From NCBI GenBank assembly GCA_033032865.1, contig JAWHQI010000099.1, positions 7,848,501 through 7,912,500 of the forward strand: a DNA stretch of 64,000 nt, written 5' to 3'. The position numbers and the translations under genes are program-made. This DNA comes from Dactylorhiza incarnata (lineage: Eukaryota > Streptophyta > Magnoliopsida > Asparagales > Orchidaceae). Numbering within the stretch: the first letter of the stretch is position 1; the number at the start of each line of letters is the position of its first letter. Below the pieces are notes generated by a model. It was not told the origin of the DNA and made no database searches. It worked only from the letters and a program-made list of their open reading frames with translations. Shown one piece after another: positions 46,307 to 57,417 of this stretch.

Positions 46307-47272
46307 ATTGCTGGTGAGTTAGGTCTAGTTGATCACGACTTCCATCGAGGTGAAAATGATTCATAGTGAGGTGTCTGCGAACTAACTGTGAGCTCTACCT
46401 TGTTAGAGAGAGGGTTGAGACGAAATGTGTTGGCAATAGTGTGCGATAAGATCCCCTCGTTGATGCCTATATCCAGAGGGTCCTACATGAGCGCCATCAA
46501 AATGTCCTCGTAAAAAGGATGGACATTTTCACATGTTGGCAAAGTGGGCAAAGATGGTCTTCTGGCTCGAACTTAGGTCACCACACGACAGTCGCAGTCG
46601 CGGTGTGGGTTCAGTCAACTCTCTCGCAGTCCTCGGCAGTTGGGTCCTTCTCGGGGCGCTGAGGCTCTTTAGGGGTATCATAGGGGGCGACCATAGGTGG
46701 GGCATTACAGATGTCTCCGCTCGGGGCACAAGGTGCCCCGAAGTCGCTCTTCTACTGTCATGTGAAAGTCATCAAAGTCTTCCTGAGTGACGAACTCACT
46801 CTGGCCGCGTGAGGTTTAGCGATCTCCTTCTGCGTGCCATGGGCTTTTAGTTTAAAGTTTTTGCTTCTTCGACCCAAAATTCATACTCACCGCACCAAGT
46901 TGTTGAAGACAATGATTCATCTACAGAGCTCGGACTTGGGTATGGGAAGAGATTGCAGGCCTACTAAAGTTGAAATCGCGGACAAAAATGAATGAACAAG
47001 AAGGAAAATAGTCGCAGCTTTGAGGTCCAGCCTCACACTCAGGAGTGTATAGGAACTTCCTCTCCCAAATTAGAAGTTGCATGTGCTAGGTTAGGGGGAG
47101 AGGCTGGCTCGCTGACGCACTGGAGAGCTCATGAGTTCTAAACAAGTTCTTCTATGGGTTGATGACATTGTCTCTTCCCCTCGACAATGAGTCATATTTA
47201 TAGGTAGCGACATAGGATTATACCTCCAAACTCATAGGTGGGGCCCACCCATGTGTTGGATTACTCTTTATC
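46307..47272. repeat. U tandem repeat, unit 3
   Basis: This is the second complete unit, diverged from unit 2 but collinear. The Y2 repeat follows directly. Short ORFs on the minus strand (such as 46529-46729) correspond to ones in unit 2 at 45539-45787 and may be remnants of a gag leader, but no family is certain. Confidence 0.6.
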
Positions 47273-47650
47273 GGTCTCACTGATTACGGGTCATGCAACA
47301 CTGAATACAAAACTTAACATAAATTGAGAGGAAGATGACACAATTTAAAATTAAATAAAAAATATACAAATTAAATCCACTTGTGAAATTTTGAAATATT
47401 TGTAATAAAAAATGTATAACTGACAAGATAAATGTTTCACCAAAAAGTGTTTTTGCTTATATATAGTATAAATATATATACATTCTTCCAAAAATACCCC
47501 TCCTTTATTCGGACCAAACTTCAAATCAATTTCAAATTTCAAAAAATTAAGGTTTTTTAAGGTGGTACTTATCATAACTCTTAACATTATAAGCAATTGA
47601 TACACAATCCGCCCTCCAGGCTATAATCGCTCTCTTCCCCAACTGGTACC

Positions 47651-48841
47651 TGTTAGAAATTTTAATTATAAAACATTATAAATTAAATGTTTTGATTGGA
47701 GCTAAATGGTGTTTGGGGTTTGGGCTCCTCATTGTGATGGAAAAGCTCAAAACCAAATTTGGAGGGAATCCAAATATTTGGAGGGAAGCCTTTCATGATG
47801 AAAGGGTATTCTTTAGTCCCACCTTGCCATTCTACTTCTTCTCTTAAGTGTATATAAAGAAATTCACACATTCTTATTTGTTCAAAAGAACATAAGAAGA
47901 AACTATGAACCACACGCGCGCGCGCGCGCGCACACACACCGCACCGGACCGGACCGGACCCGGATTTGGGATTTGGGGAATAATTGAATTGAATTGTATT
48001 TTTTGTTCCAAATAGTTTCATAGCATTTTAACAGGAGTTGCGTCGATTAGAATTCAGAGCTGCGTCGAATAGATTTCGACGTAGCGTCGTTTTGCCCGCT
48101 GGTGTGGCGTGGCGTCGAATAGAATTCGACGCGATAAGCCTTGCGTCGATAGAACTCGACGTAGCGTCGATATGCACTCGACGCAACGTCGATTTGCGTT
48201 CACGCGTTCTGCCGTTTTACGCGCTTTTCTTTGCCGCTCCTTTATGCGTGTTTCTCGCCATGATTTACGTTGGAAATTTTCAACGTATATCTTCCCGATT
48301 ATGTGTCTTCCATTTGTAACCATTAATCTTTATTATGCTCTTAAATATTGCCGTTTTGAAGATCCTCCTTTTCCGGCTATATTCTGTCTATATATATTGA
48401 TGTTCTTCTCAGAAAGAAAGTACTCTCTTAAACGCTCTGATACGCTCTTCTGTTCTCTCTATTCTGTGACGATCTTCTACGTGATTTCATTTTCTTTACG
48501 TTTGCTTCATCAAGTGGTGGTTCGGGTGCTCTGTGCTTCTTCGGTGTCCGCGCACATCGGAGTTTCGGGATCTAGCCGGGTGTTGTACCTTGGAGGAGTG
48601 AGCATCGGTTGAAAGCCCTGCCGGAGGGTGGTGCAACTTCTTTAGGGCAGTGACCACACGCCTTACCCAGACTCGATTCTGATCTATATATTTACTCTGT
48701 TTTATTTCTCATCCCCTTTATGCAATTTTATTATTATTGATGTTCATATTAAAAGTTCTGTTGTTTCAGTAAAAGTTTTTAAAACGAAAATTATCATATT
48801 TTATATTAACATAGGAATATTATAGAGAAAATATTCCAACA
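47651..48841 (+). mobile_element. Solo LTR with GTACC target duplication
   Basis: TGTTAGAAATTTT...ATATTCCAACA is flanked by GTACC (47646-47650; 48842-48846). The intact site is seen in copy 1 of Y near 2051 (TTGGTACATGATGG). It holds a CGTCGA cluster (48038-48200) with GCGTCGAATAGAATTCGACG at 48112-48131, a TATATATA box at 48390-48397 and an alternating CG/CA tract at 47909-47939. No coding region is present, so it is solo. Confidence 0.9.
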
Positions 48842-49597
48842 GTACCATCGTCCTCTGATGGCTATCCTCATCCCCAATGCGAGACAGGAGATAGGGGAGA
48901 ATCTTTCATGCATCTTGGGCTTTTACGCGAGAGCCTTTTTTGACATACGTATATGAAAAAGTTAGAATGTACATATGTGAGCGATCAATGGAAATCCCAC
49001 ATTTTGTCTCCGATATCTGTTTTCAAGAAAATCTTGTGTGCGTTCCTGGGGAGTTCATTTCTGATACCGGGTATCATTTCGAGAAAAAGGCGAGCGGTAG
49101 CGGAGTTGATTCCATTGCTACTATCTTTGTTCGGGCAATACATGATGTTCCTTCATTGTGAGCGAAGGGATCATCAATCTAGCATCATCGATCCAAACAG
49201 AGTTGGGGTTTCACATGGACCCCACAATAATGGCTTTGATTTTATTTATTGATAAGAAATAAAATATGAGTGTACAATAATGAAATTACATCATCTTACA
49301 CTTACCAAAAGCTGTTATGATTGAATTTATACCATGTTGGATTTTTATTAGGAAAATAAATGGTTGTGATTTGTATTTCATTGTTTATGATTACTAAAAT
49401 TAGTTCAGACCCATCACATTCTTTCTATTTTTCGGAATTTTTATAATTGAATTGCATGCTTCCATATATTACTTAAATTAGAATGAAACGTTGAGAACCG
49501 GTCATCGCGTGTCGCCGCACAACCTCGGGTGAGGCTATGACTAAGTTGATCACAATTTTCATAGCATTTTTTTTAATGTTCATACTCGAGTCACGCT

Positions 49598-50601
49598 TAC
49601 ATCAAGAGACGTCTTGTGAAGAGTCTTAGAAAAGAAAGGTGTAAATGTATCATACATTGACGTAATCAAAGATATGTGTACAAATTCAATGACCAGGGTG
49701 AGGACATCTGGAGGATTAACACAGGAATTCCCTATCGCCGTTGGCTTACATCAAGAATCAGCTTTAAGCTCTTATCTCTTTACCCTTATCTTAGATGAGC
49801 TCACCGGACATATCCAACAAGCACTACCTTGGTATTTATTATATGCAGATGATATTGTTTTGGCCGATGAGACGCGCGAGGGTGTAAACGTGAAACTTGA
49901 ATCTTGGCGAGACACTTTAGAAAAGAAGGGTTTTAGGTTGTGCAAGAAGGTCGGATGACTCCGTCATAAAATTGGGTGACCAAGATATTTCCCGCAGTGA
50001 GTGCTTTAAATATTTGGGATCGATAATTCAAAAAGATGGAGGTGTAGACAAAGATGTGATACATAGAATTCAAGCAGGTTGGTTGAAGTGGAGAGGCGCG
50101 TCTGGGATCTTATGTGATCGTAAAGTACCATTAAAACTAAAGCAAGTTTTACCGTACTGAAATTAGGCCAGCAATGCTCTACAGTTCTGAGTGTTGGGTA
50201 GTGAATGGTGTACATGAGCAAAAAATAGGAGTTGCGGAGATGAGAATGCTTAGGTGGATGTGTGGTCACACGAGACTGAATAAAATTAGGAATGAATGTA
50301 TCAGGGATAAAATAGGAGTGATGTCAATTGTAGAGAAGATGTGAGAAGCTCATTTAAGATGGTTCGGACATGTACATAGGAGTCCAATAGAGGCACATGT
50401 TAGGCGTTGTGGGAGTTTAGTCACTAGACCTGTTAAACGGGGGATGGGTAGATCAAAAAGACGTGGAATGAAACTATAAGGAAAGATATGATGTACTTAG
50501 GTATTAATGAGGCTATGACTAAAGATAGGGCGCAATGACGACAAAGGATCCATATAGCCGACCCCACTATGGTGGGATACGGGCTTAAGTGTTGTTGTTG
50601 T
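49598..50601 (+). mobile_element. RTE-type LINE, 5'-truncated
   Basis: Segments at 49598-49958 and 49972-50160, with traces to about 50460, encode the end of a non-LTR reverse transcriptase: [20 protein letters not shown], then the catalytic [10 protein letters not shown] (about 49842), then the thumb and C-terminal part, for example LRWFGHVHRSP (about 50357). The 3' end is a short TTG repeat, usual for plant RTE elements. ATACTCGAGTCA(C/T)GCT occurs on both sides (49582-49597; 50602-50617) as a 16-base target duplication with one change. Frameshifts and stops show it is inactive. Confidence 0.9.
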
Positions 50602-51086
50602 ATACTCGAGTCATGCTATTTATGTGGTTGTCATTCAACATCATTTATTTGGTTTTGTCATTCAATGGCTCCCAAATACATCAATAATTTGCTCTTCTTC
50701 AAAAGTAAAGTAGGCTTCTTTTGACTCGTGATCATAGATCTTTTTAATGGTAAATCAAATTTATCGTTTATTTTGTTTCCTACTCGAGCTCTATTGATTC
50801 ATAGCATGCTCACTGGCAGAGCCCGGGCACTCCTAAAGCATTCACGCACCAAAACCATATTCATAACCATTTTGAGTGTAAAGTTGTCACGGATAATCAT
50901 TCACGTGCTCTTTTAAAATTAATATGCAATTTATAGCAGATAAGAATATCATGAATTTGTCTACAGATTGATTGACGTATTAAGCACGTGGTAAGAAAGT
51001 ATTTCTATTTGTCTCCAGATTGATTGGCGGCTAGAAAAGTCATGATGAGGATGGATTTAATTATTACTTGGAGCATCTAAAATTAG

Positions 51087-51428
51087 GCACTACAGTTTTG
51101 ACTATCTATACTTTGGAAATACATCTTGTACATGCAGTTTTAGGAAAATTGTTCAACACGAAAGTTGTAGATCTTGTCGAGATCTACAACTTTCGTGTTG
51201 AACAATTTTCCAAAAAATACATGTACAAGATGTATTTCCAAAAATTAGTTATAGTCACGCACATATTTAATCAGGGCGGCAATACGTCTTGTGCTTGCAT
51301 TTTTAGGAAAAGTGTTCATCTACAACTTTCATGTTGAACACTTTTCCTAAAAATACACGCACAAGATGTATTTCCAAAATACGCGTAATAACTCATACAA
51401 AGAGTGTGGATAGCCAAAGCTGTAGTGC
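51087..51428. mobile_element. Foldback/MITE-like element with internal hairpins
   Basis: Imperfect ~30-base terminal inverted repeats begin GCACTACAG (51087-51115) and end CTGTAGTGC (51398-51428). Inside is a hairpin with perfect 32-base arms (51143-51174 and 51180-51211) and a TGTCG loop; outer pairing extends it to about 51118-51237. A second, related hairpin has 18-base arms (51301-51318 and about 51335-51352). The element is absent from the matching place in copy 1 of Y. No target duplication is certain, so the superfamily is unknown. Confidence 0.7.
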
Positions 51429-51639
51429 GGATAACAATACCCAAAATTAATCCAACCAAATCAATATATTAATTGGATGTATTACTATTAATAAAAGATG
51501 CTCAGATTGCAAGGTCACATAAATCATAGTCGCCTGATCTCAATAAATTCTGGATTTTTTTCGCTAAATTTATTTTTGGGCATCACAGATGAAATTTTGG
51601 TCGGGCTTCACGAATGAAATTTCATTCGGTCTTGATATG

Positions 51640-53032
51640 CAATCATACATGGGCTCTCATCTACGTGTCCAAAGCCGGGTAGCGGTTACTTGCAAACTCC
51701 ACCCCACCACTAAGGTTAAGAAGGACGAGTGGGAGAGTGGGCCAAACCCACCAACCGCCTGTACAAAGGCGCGCGCAGAACACGCTGCAGGGCCGCGCAC
51801 AACCGCACACAACAAGCGCCACGCAAGGCCATGCCACGCGCAACCGTGCGCGTACCGTGCGCGTACCGCGCGAGCTACCGCGCGCCCGACGCGCGTGGTG
51901 CTACCGCGCGGTAGCGCCTAACGGCCCTTGGGGTGCGGCCATGCCACACCCCCCTTGGTGTGCGGCCATGCCGCACCCCCCTTGGGGTGCGGCCGAGCCA
52001 CACCCCCATGGTCGTCGCACCCCCCCTCCCTTGGGGTGCAGCCGGGCCGCACCCCCTTGGGGTGTGGCCATGCCGCTGCACCCCTCTCGGGCAGCGGTCC
52101 CCGCCCGTGCGGGTGCGGCCGGACCGCACCCATCTCCTGCAGGGGGTCCGACGGAACGCCCGGCCGGAACCCCATCCCTTCTTTGGGGGTGCGGCTCCGC
52201 GTTCCCGACCTACTTGCACGCTTAGAATGCTTCCCCGTTCGTTGCGCGCTCAGAACGCTTCCGAGCGCGCTCAGAGCACTTCCACATTCCGGGCACGCAC
52301 TTTTTTTGTCTTTCTAATTTCTCATATTGCAGGACCCGCTTATCGCCTTTCTTACCTTCAACAAAGTTGCCCGAACTGCCCGAACTGTCCGAAGGGCGAG
52401 ACGGTCATTTACGAAAAATGGAGGCCCGTGTGCTTCAAATCGTCCAGCGTGATTAGCCCACCAGGTGGTTACGGTGGTTACGACGGCAAAATTATTGTGC
52501 TACCCCCAGCCAAAGCTATAAAAGGAGCCCGGAGCCTTCATTTGGGGGGACCTGGCCTTCTGCACCCGAGAGAGCTCTGTTGAAGATTTCCCTTGAGTTC
52601 TCCTTCACGCTCGAAGATCTCCTTCGGTGCTTGAAGATCTCTTTCGTGAACTTGGAGATTTTCCTTCTCCGGAAAGGCGACTCGGCATTCTCACTTCTGT
52701 TCCCACTACAGTTCTCAGAAGAAAAAAGACTTAGTTTTCTGAGAGGTGGCCTATCACCCTCGGAGTTCTCACTTTCTCTCCACTAATGTAACGAGCAGCG
52801 GCCTGTCGCGCTCGAGTTCTCAATCTCTAACTGTAACCCTCCAGGAGATAGTGGAGTTTGGTCGGCACAGCTCCGACCGCGTGGATTTTTACCCTTTTCG
52901 GGTTTTCCACGTTAAAAATTCCCAGTGTACTTAACAATTCTCTGATAAACTGTTAGCATGCTTGGCTCGCTTTAGAGCTAAGACGGTTCAGGTCGACCAG
53001 TATACCAAGTGCACCCAAGCGACCCACAACAG
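51640..53032 (+). mobile_element. Tat2 5' LTR
   Basis: It ends CGACCCACAACA followed at once by a Tat-type primer site. A TATA box, TATAAAA, is at 52517-52523, with CT-rich leader sequence after it. The left end is not clear; Y homology stops near 51635. It is strikingly GC-rich between 51760 and 52200. Confidence 0.65.
51915..52095. repeat. GC-rich tandem inverted repeats in the Tat2 LTR
   Basis: About five units of roughly 33 bases contain TTGGGGTGCGGCCATGCC. The segment GGTGCGGCCATGCCGCACC is itself an inverted repeat with a three-base loop. Long ORFs on both strands here are by-products of the GC-rich repeat. Confidence 0.7.
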
Positions 53033-53052
53033 TTTGACGCCGTCTGTGGGAA
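53033..53052 (+). other. Tat2 primer-binding site
   Basis: GTTTGACGCCGTCTGTGGGA follows the LTR end and is close to the TGGCGCCGTCTGTGGGA site used by many Tat-lineage elements. Confidence 0.75.
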
Positions 53053-53109
53053 TCGAATACCCAAAGTTCCGCAAATACTCATTGGAGGTAGCACTTGTCG
53101 CTAACTGCA

Positions 53110-54640
53110 ATGGCAAGAAGAAGTGCACGCACTACTGAAGGATCAATTTTGGAGGGGCGCGTCGACCCATCTCCCTCCCACTCGCTTATCAATGCGCCTC
53201 TCGCGGAAGAGGCAGTGCTTGCGCCCGCGACAGTACTGGAAGGGTGCATTCGGCAGATGGAAGAGCAATAAGCTGAGATGCTGGCTCTCATAAGAAATCT
53301 TGGGGCTCCTCGAGCCCCTATTCAGCCTCCAGCGTTGAACGTTCCGCCACCCCCTGCTCCGAATCATGCTCTGAATGAGGATGTTGTTCGAGAAGAAGAA
53401 GCCTCAGAAGGATTCTCCGACGTTGCATGCTCCGCTCATCCCGCTCCGCCAGCCAGAGGACCAGAAGCTGACCACCATCACCATCGCTAAGGAAGAGCTT
53501 CTCCTGGCCGAGCAATAGAAAGAACGACACGAGAGGAGATATGCTATATGATAGCAGGAGAATACGGCCAGGCGGGGCGACGCATAACTCTCGCCTGCCA
53601 TCCCACGCACCACGACTCCCCACTACCGCCTCAGGTCTTGGGCCATCCAGTTCCAACGGTTTCAAGCTTACCAATATCGAAACATTCAACGGGACGGACG
53701 ACCCATTGGAACATGTCAATCACTTCACCACTGTCATGAGGATTTACAGCGCCCCCGATCAAGTCATCTGTCAAGTGTTTCCAGCAACCTTGGAAGGACA
53801 AGCGCGCACTTGGTTCCACTCCCTGCGGGATGGGGCCATCAACAACTTCGCAAAAATGGCGCGGCAATTCGTGGACCAGTTCATCGCCAATCGTAGGATT
53901 TTCCGAGATCCCTCCCATCTCTCAGGAATCCGCCAAAACGACGGATAGACTCTCAAGGATTTTTTCTGACGCTTCACTTCAGAGGCTCGACAAATCCCGG
54001 GAGTCGACCCCGAGCTCTTGCGAGGAGTTTTCCTTAGAGGCCTCCGCCCAAGTGGCTTCTACTCAGCTCTAATGAGAGAAACCGTGCCAAGTTATCCTGA
54101 CCTCATTCATCGAGTTGAAGCTCAGATAGCTGCCGACGAGTCCATCGAAGCGCACCGTTAGCAGTTCGAAGGAAGCCAAAGGAGGAAGAGGGGGTCGGAT
54201 CAAGCTACTAGTGGACGAGAAGAACTGCGCGGTGAGGAACGCCGCAATGATGAACGTCGTCACGATCACCGAAGAGACCTAGACCTAGGTCCGCATTCGC
54301 CCAGGGTCTACACCTCATTGAACACCACCAGAACAAATGTACTCTAAGCCATTCAGAACAACCCAGAGCTCCGCACTCCTCGGGTGCCAGCCCCAAACCG
54401 GAGGAGCGACCAATCCAGGTATTGCGAGTTCCATCGAGGAACTGGGCATACCACTAAAGAGTGTATAAGACTTAAAGACGAGATCGAGCGCCTCGTCCGC
54501 TAGGGACTCCTGGGAAATTCCTACAAGGCCAGGTTCCCAATCAGCCTCAGCATGCTAGGGAAGCGAGGGAGCAGCCTCCCGCTCCCCGAGGCACGGGAGG
54601 AGGAAGGCCGATGGTGGGAGAAATCTAAACAATCGCCGGA
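53110..54640 (+). pseudogene. gag: Tat2 gag
   Basis: ATG 53110 opens the frame; a stop follows at about 53269 and a phase change near 53500. The capsid part is well kept at 53630-53945 (DDPLEHVNHFTTVM, then FPATLEGQARTWFHSL), and after two more stops RGLRPSGFYSALMRE (about 54033). A zinc knuckle CEFHRGTGHTTKEC, of the C-x2-H-x4-H-x4-C type, is at about 54420-54460. The region between is rich in Arg, Asp and Glu. Gag would package the RNA; this copy cannot. Confidence 0.75.
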
Positions 54641-55316
54641 CCTCCGGTCCTAGCGGCGCAAATCCTCTCGATCTCCAAACCGCCAAGAGACCACGAAGAT
54701 AAGAAACTCAAGCAGGACATTACGATTGCTTTCGGGGAGGAGGACTTGTAAGGGTTACGGCTACCGCATCAGGATCCCCTCGTAATTAGCGCAGGGATTG
54801 GGGACCCTTGCTTTAATGTAAAAAGGAAATTGGACGGTAACAGAAGCTCAGTTGATGTTATGTTCCTTTCCACCTTACAAAATATAAAGCTCACGAAGGA
54901 TCAACTCAGCCCTGCAGCCGGGCCCGTCTACGGCTTCAACAACAGACCTGTTCCAGTTCAAAGCATGATCACTCTCCCAGTCACATTAGGCGAGTTTCCA
55001 AGATAGTCGACGTACATCATCCTGTTCGTGGTAGTGTAATCCACCTCCACCTATAATGCCATCTTTGGGAGGCCGCTCCAATCCATCTTTGGAGCAATCC
55101 CCTCTATTCCACATCTGGCTATGAAGTTCTCGACCGTCGCAGGGATAGGGGTCATAAGAGGGAACCAAGAAGCGACACGAACGTGTTTCTTAAATCAGGC
55201 GCGACCAATGGAAGCAACCGCCCTCAATATCGACAACTTTGACTTACGGGATGAAACCACTCTACAACGCGGGTCCCCCATCGAAGGACTCACCAAAGTA
55301 CCAATCTCCTAACAGG
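54641..55316 (+). pseudogene. Tat2 protease region
   Basis: A degraded aspartic protease region. The active site appears as LDGNRSSVDVMF (about 54831), displaced from the usual DGGSS pattern. YNAIFGRPLQSIFGAIPSI (about 55052) and HLAMKFST match the conserved end of the domain. Stops at about 55003 and 55036 break it. Confidence 0.6.
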
Positions 55317-55733
55317 ATCTGACCCGGACGGTCCAAGTCAGGTCCCTCCTATCTAAGGAAGAGCGAGAGGAATATGTTCTCTTCCTCCGCGCCAACAAGG
55401 ATATCTTCGCGTGGAGTCCGGAAGATATGCCCGGGGTAGATCCTCAGGTCATCTTTCACTATTTGAATATTAACCCGGCTTGCAGGCCGGTGATCCAGAA
55501 AAAGCGGAACTTCGCCCCAGAGCGGCTCAAGGAGATAGAGGAGGAGGTGGAGAAACTCCTTAAAGCACGGTTCATCCGCGAAGCGAAATACCCCACATGG
55601 CTAGCCAATGCGGTTATGGTAAAGAAGGCCTCTGGGAAATGGCGGATGTGTGTCGACTACAGCAATCTAAATCAAGCCTGCCTGAAAGATAGCTTCCCCC
55701 TCACAAGAATCGATCAGCTGGTCGACGCGACGG
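55317..55733 (+). pseudogene. Tat2 reverse transcriptase, N-terminal fragment
   Basis: The RT start is well preserved: FAWSPEDMPGVDP, then LLKARFIREAKYPTWLANAV and KWRMCVDYSNLNQAC, ending DQLVDATV. It is cut at 55733 by the Athila-like LTR before the catalytic YxDD motif. The rest is not in the window. Confidence 0.85.
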
Positions 55734-57275
55734 TGATGAGTCCCAATTATATACACATTTTTGGACTCATCTAAGCCGATTATCTAGTCTATGCACTATA
55801 CTTTATACATGTTTTCGTTCATATTTAATAACCGTCTATTATTCCACGCTAAGTGCACTTCTAGGCCCGTTCTTGGTGTATTTTCTTGCTTATCTTCTTT
55901 ATTGTCTTTCATGCTATATTTTGTGCCACTTTCAGTGATTTTGAGTAGTGTTATGATGGAACAGGGGTCGTGCAGGTGTTCCCGGTACAAATCTGTACAG
56001 GAACACTGCGCACGATCACTGGTTATACCGCGCACGACCACTGATCGTGCGCCGCTGATCGTGCACATTCATTTGCACTCCAAAGTTGCTTTCTGAATTT
56101 GGTCGTGCGTTGTTACGCACGGTCGTGCGTTCGATCGTGCGCTTTATTAATTTCGGCAGTTTTGTCTTGCAGGTTTTCGGGCATAGTGCGCACGATCACC
56201 AACTTCTAGTGCGCACGACCACTGGTCGTGCGCCACTGATCGTGCGCCCTGTTTCCTATAAATATACAGCCCGCGAAATTAGGTTGGACGATCATTTCCA
56301 GCACATTCTCTCCGCCGTTTCCGCCATTTCCGCAGGTTCTCCGCCCCCTTTGGCCTCCTCCATCATCCTGGAGCTCCAAGGAGAGGGATTTAGCCCTACA
56401 TCCACCAATATCCAAGGAGAAGGAAGCTAGGTCGTGCGGCCAGATCGTGACACGAAGAAGACGGGCCATTGGAAGGTAGTGACAGCCTTCTCTACCCCGG
56501 ACGCAGTTGAGGACCGAGCTTGGACGCGGATTGACAACCCAGCGATTCCAACCGTGAATCCCAACGAGCCTTTGGATTGGGTCGATTCCTTGCTCTCTCT
56601 CTCTCTCTTTGTATTGGTAGTTGTAAAAGCTAGATTTCTCTATACTTTGATGATGTACACTATGAACCATGTTATGTAATGCTTATTTCATTTTATTGAA
56701 ATTATCTTGTGCATATGTGTGTATGAGGTGCGCCCCCATCCATTTTCCATTCCACCGTCATGTTCGTGTGCCGCACTAGCAATTGCTAGTGGCGTGCTTG
56801 TCGACGAGGTGCTTGCGATCCTCACTCCGCATGCCTACTCGCCCATCCGCCTAGTGAAGCGTGGCATAGCGGCCCGTGTAATCCATTCGCCTAACGAAGC
56901 AGCGCGCTCAAGGCCTGCACAGTTCGATTCCGTTTGCCTACTCGTCCATCCGCCCTTTCGAAGCAGCGCGCTCAAGGCCTGCCTAGTCTCCATCCGGCCA
57001 AACGAAGCATTGCATAGCGGCATTACATAGGAGTAGTTTAGTTATTTTCTCTTTATTTCCACCAACCAAAACCCCCGTTTCCGCAACCCATCCGACATAA
57101 AGGACTTCAATCTCAAGTCCTGCCTCAATAGTAAACTCCACCTTACTGTGTTCCTTCGAGATCGATACTTGGGGATTCACTCCCATATTTTATATTACTT
57201 GAACGATCGGTACACTGCCGTTTCGTGCCGCAGTCTTGCTACCGCCTATAGCGGTGTGCTAAGATTTGCGCATCA
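55734..57275 (+). mobile_element. Athila-like LTR inserted in Tat2
   Basis: It starts TGATGAGTCCC and ends TTGCGCATCA, with inverted ends TGATG/CATCA. It interrupts Tat2 RT and is followed by an Athila-type primer site, so it is a 5' LTR. The 3' LTR is not in the window. It holds a CGCACGATC hairpin cluster and the TATA box TATAAATA at 56257-56264. Confidence 0.85.
55985..56255. promoter_or_regulatory. CGCACGATC hairpin cluster before the Athila TATA box
   Basis: Inverted repeats of the form GCGCACGACCACTG / GATCGTGCGC recur about six times in two groups (55987-56070 and 56100-56250). The TATA box at 56257-56264 follows within two bases. The last unit shares 18 identical bases with the solo LTR at 8864-8881. 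Confidence 0.6.
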
Positions 57276-57300
57276 AGTTTTTGGCGCCGTTGCCGGGGAA
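57276..57300 (+). other. Athila-type primer-binding site
   Basis: TTTTGGCGCCGTTGCCGGGG follows the LTR end. It matches the well-known Athila primer site complementary to an Asp tRNA. Confidence 0.9.
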
Positions 57301-57417
57301 CATGTTGGAGTTACCATTATGATCTAGAAGTGGTCAAACATGTAGTCTCACTGCCAACGCGATATGAGCCTGCAGGGTCGCACATAAGAGCATGTGGAGA
57401 AGATGGAAGATTGACTG

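Larger units (their letters stand above)
47273..51635. repeat. Y repeat, copy 2, with three insertions
   Basis: It is collinear with 1706-3240 in the same orientation. It contains a solo LTR (47651-48841), an RTE LINE fragment (49598-50601) and a foldback element (51087-51428), each absent from copy 1. Copy 1 therefore shows the pre-insertion state for all three. Confidence 0.7.

Noticed and set aside
45539..46729. Minus-strand ORFs in the U units with similar peptides, as a possible host gene.
   Set aside because: They are short, occur in tandem copies and lie in a unit with LTR-like traits; more likely remnants of an old Gypsy leader.
51589..52583. Several overlapping ORFs of 60-216 codons on both strands.
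   Set aside because: They arise from GC-rich tandem repeats without stop codons; composition is Pro/Ala/Arg-rich and low in complexity.
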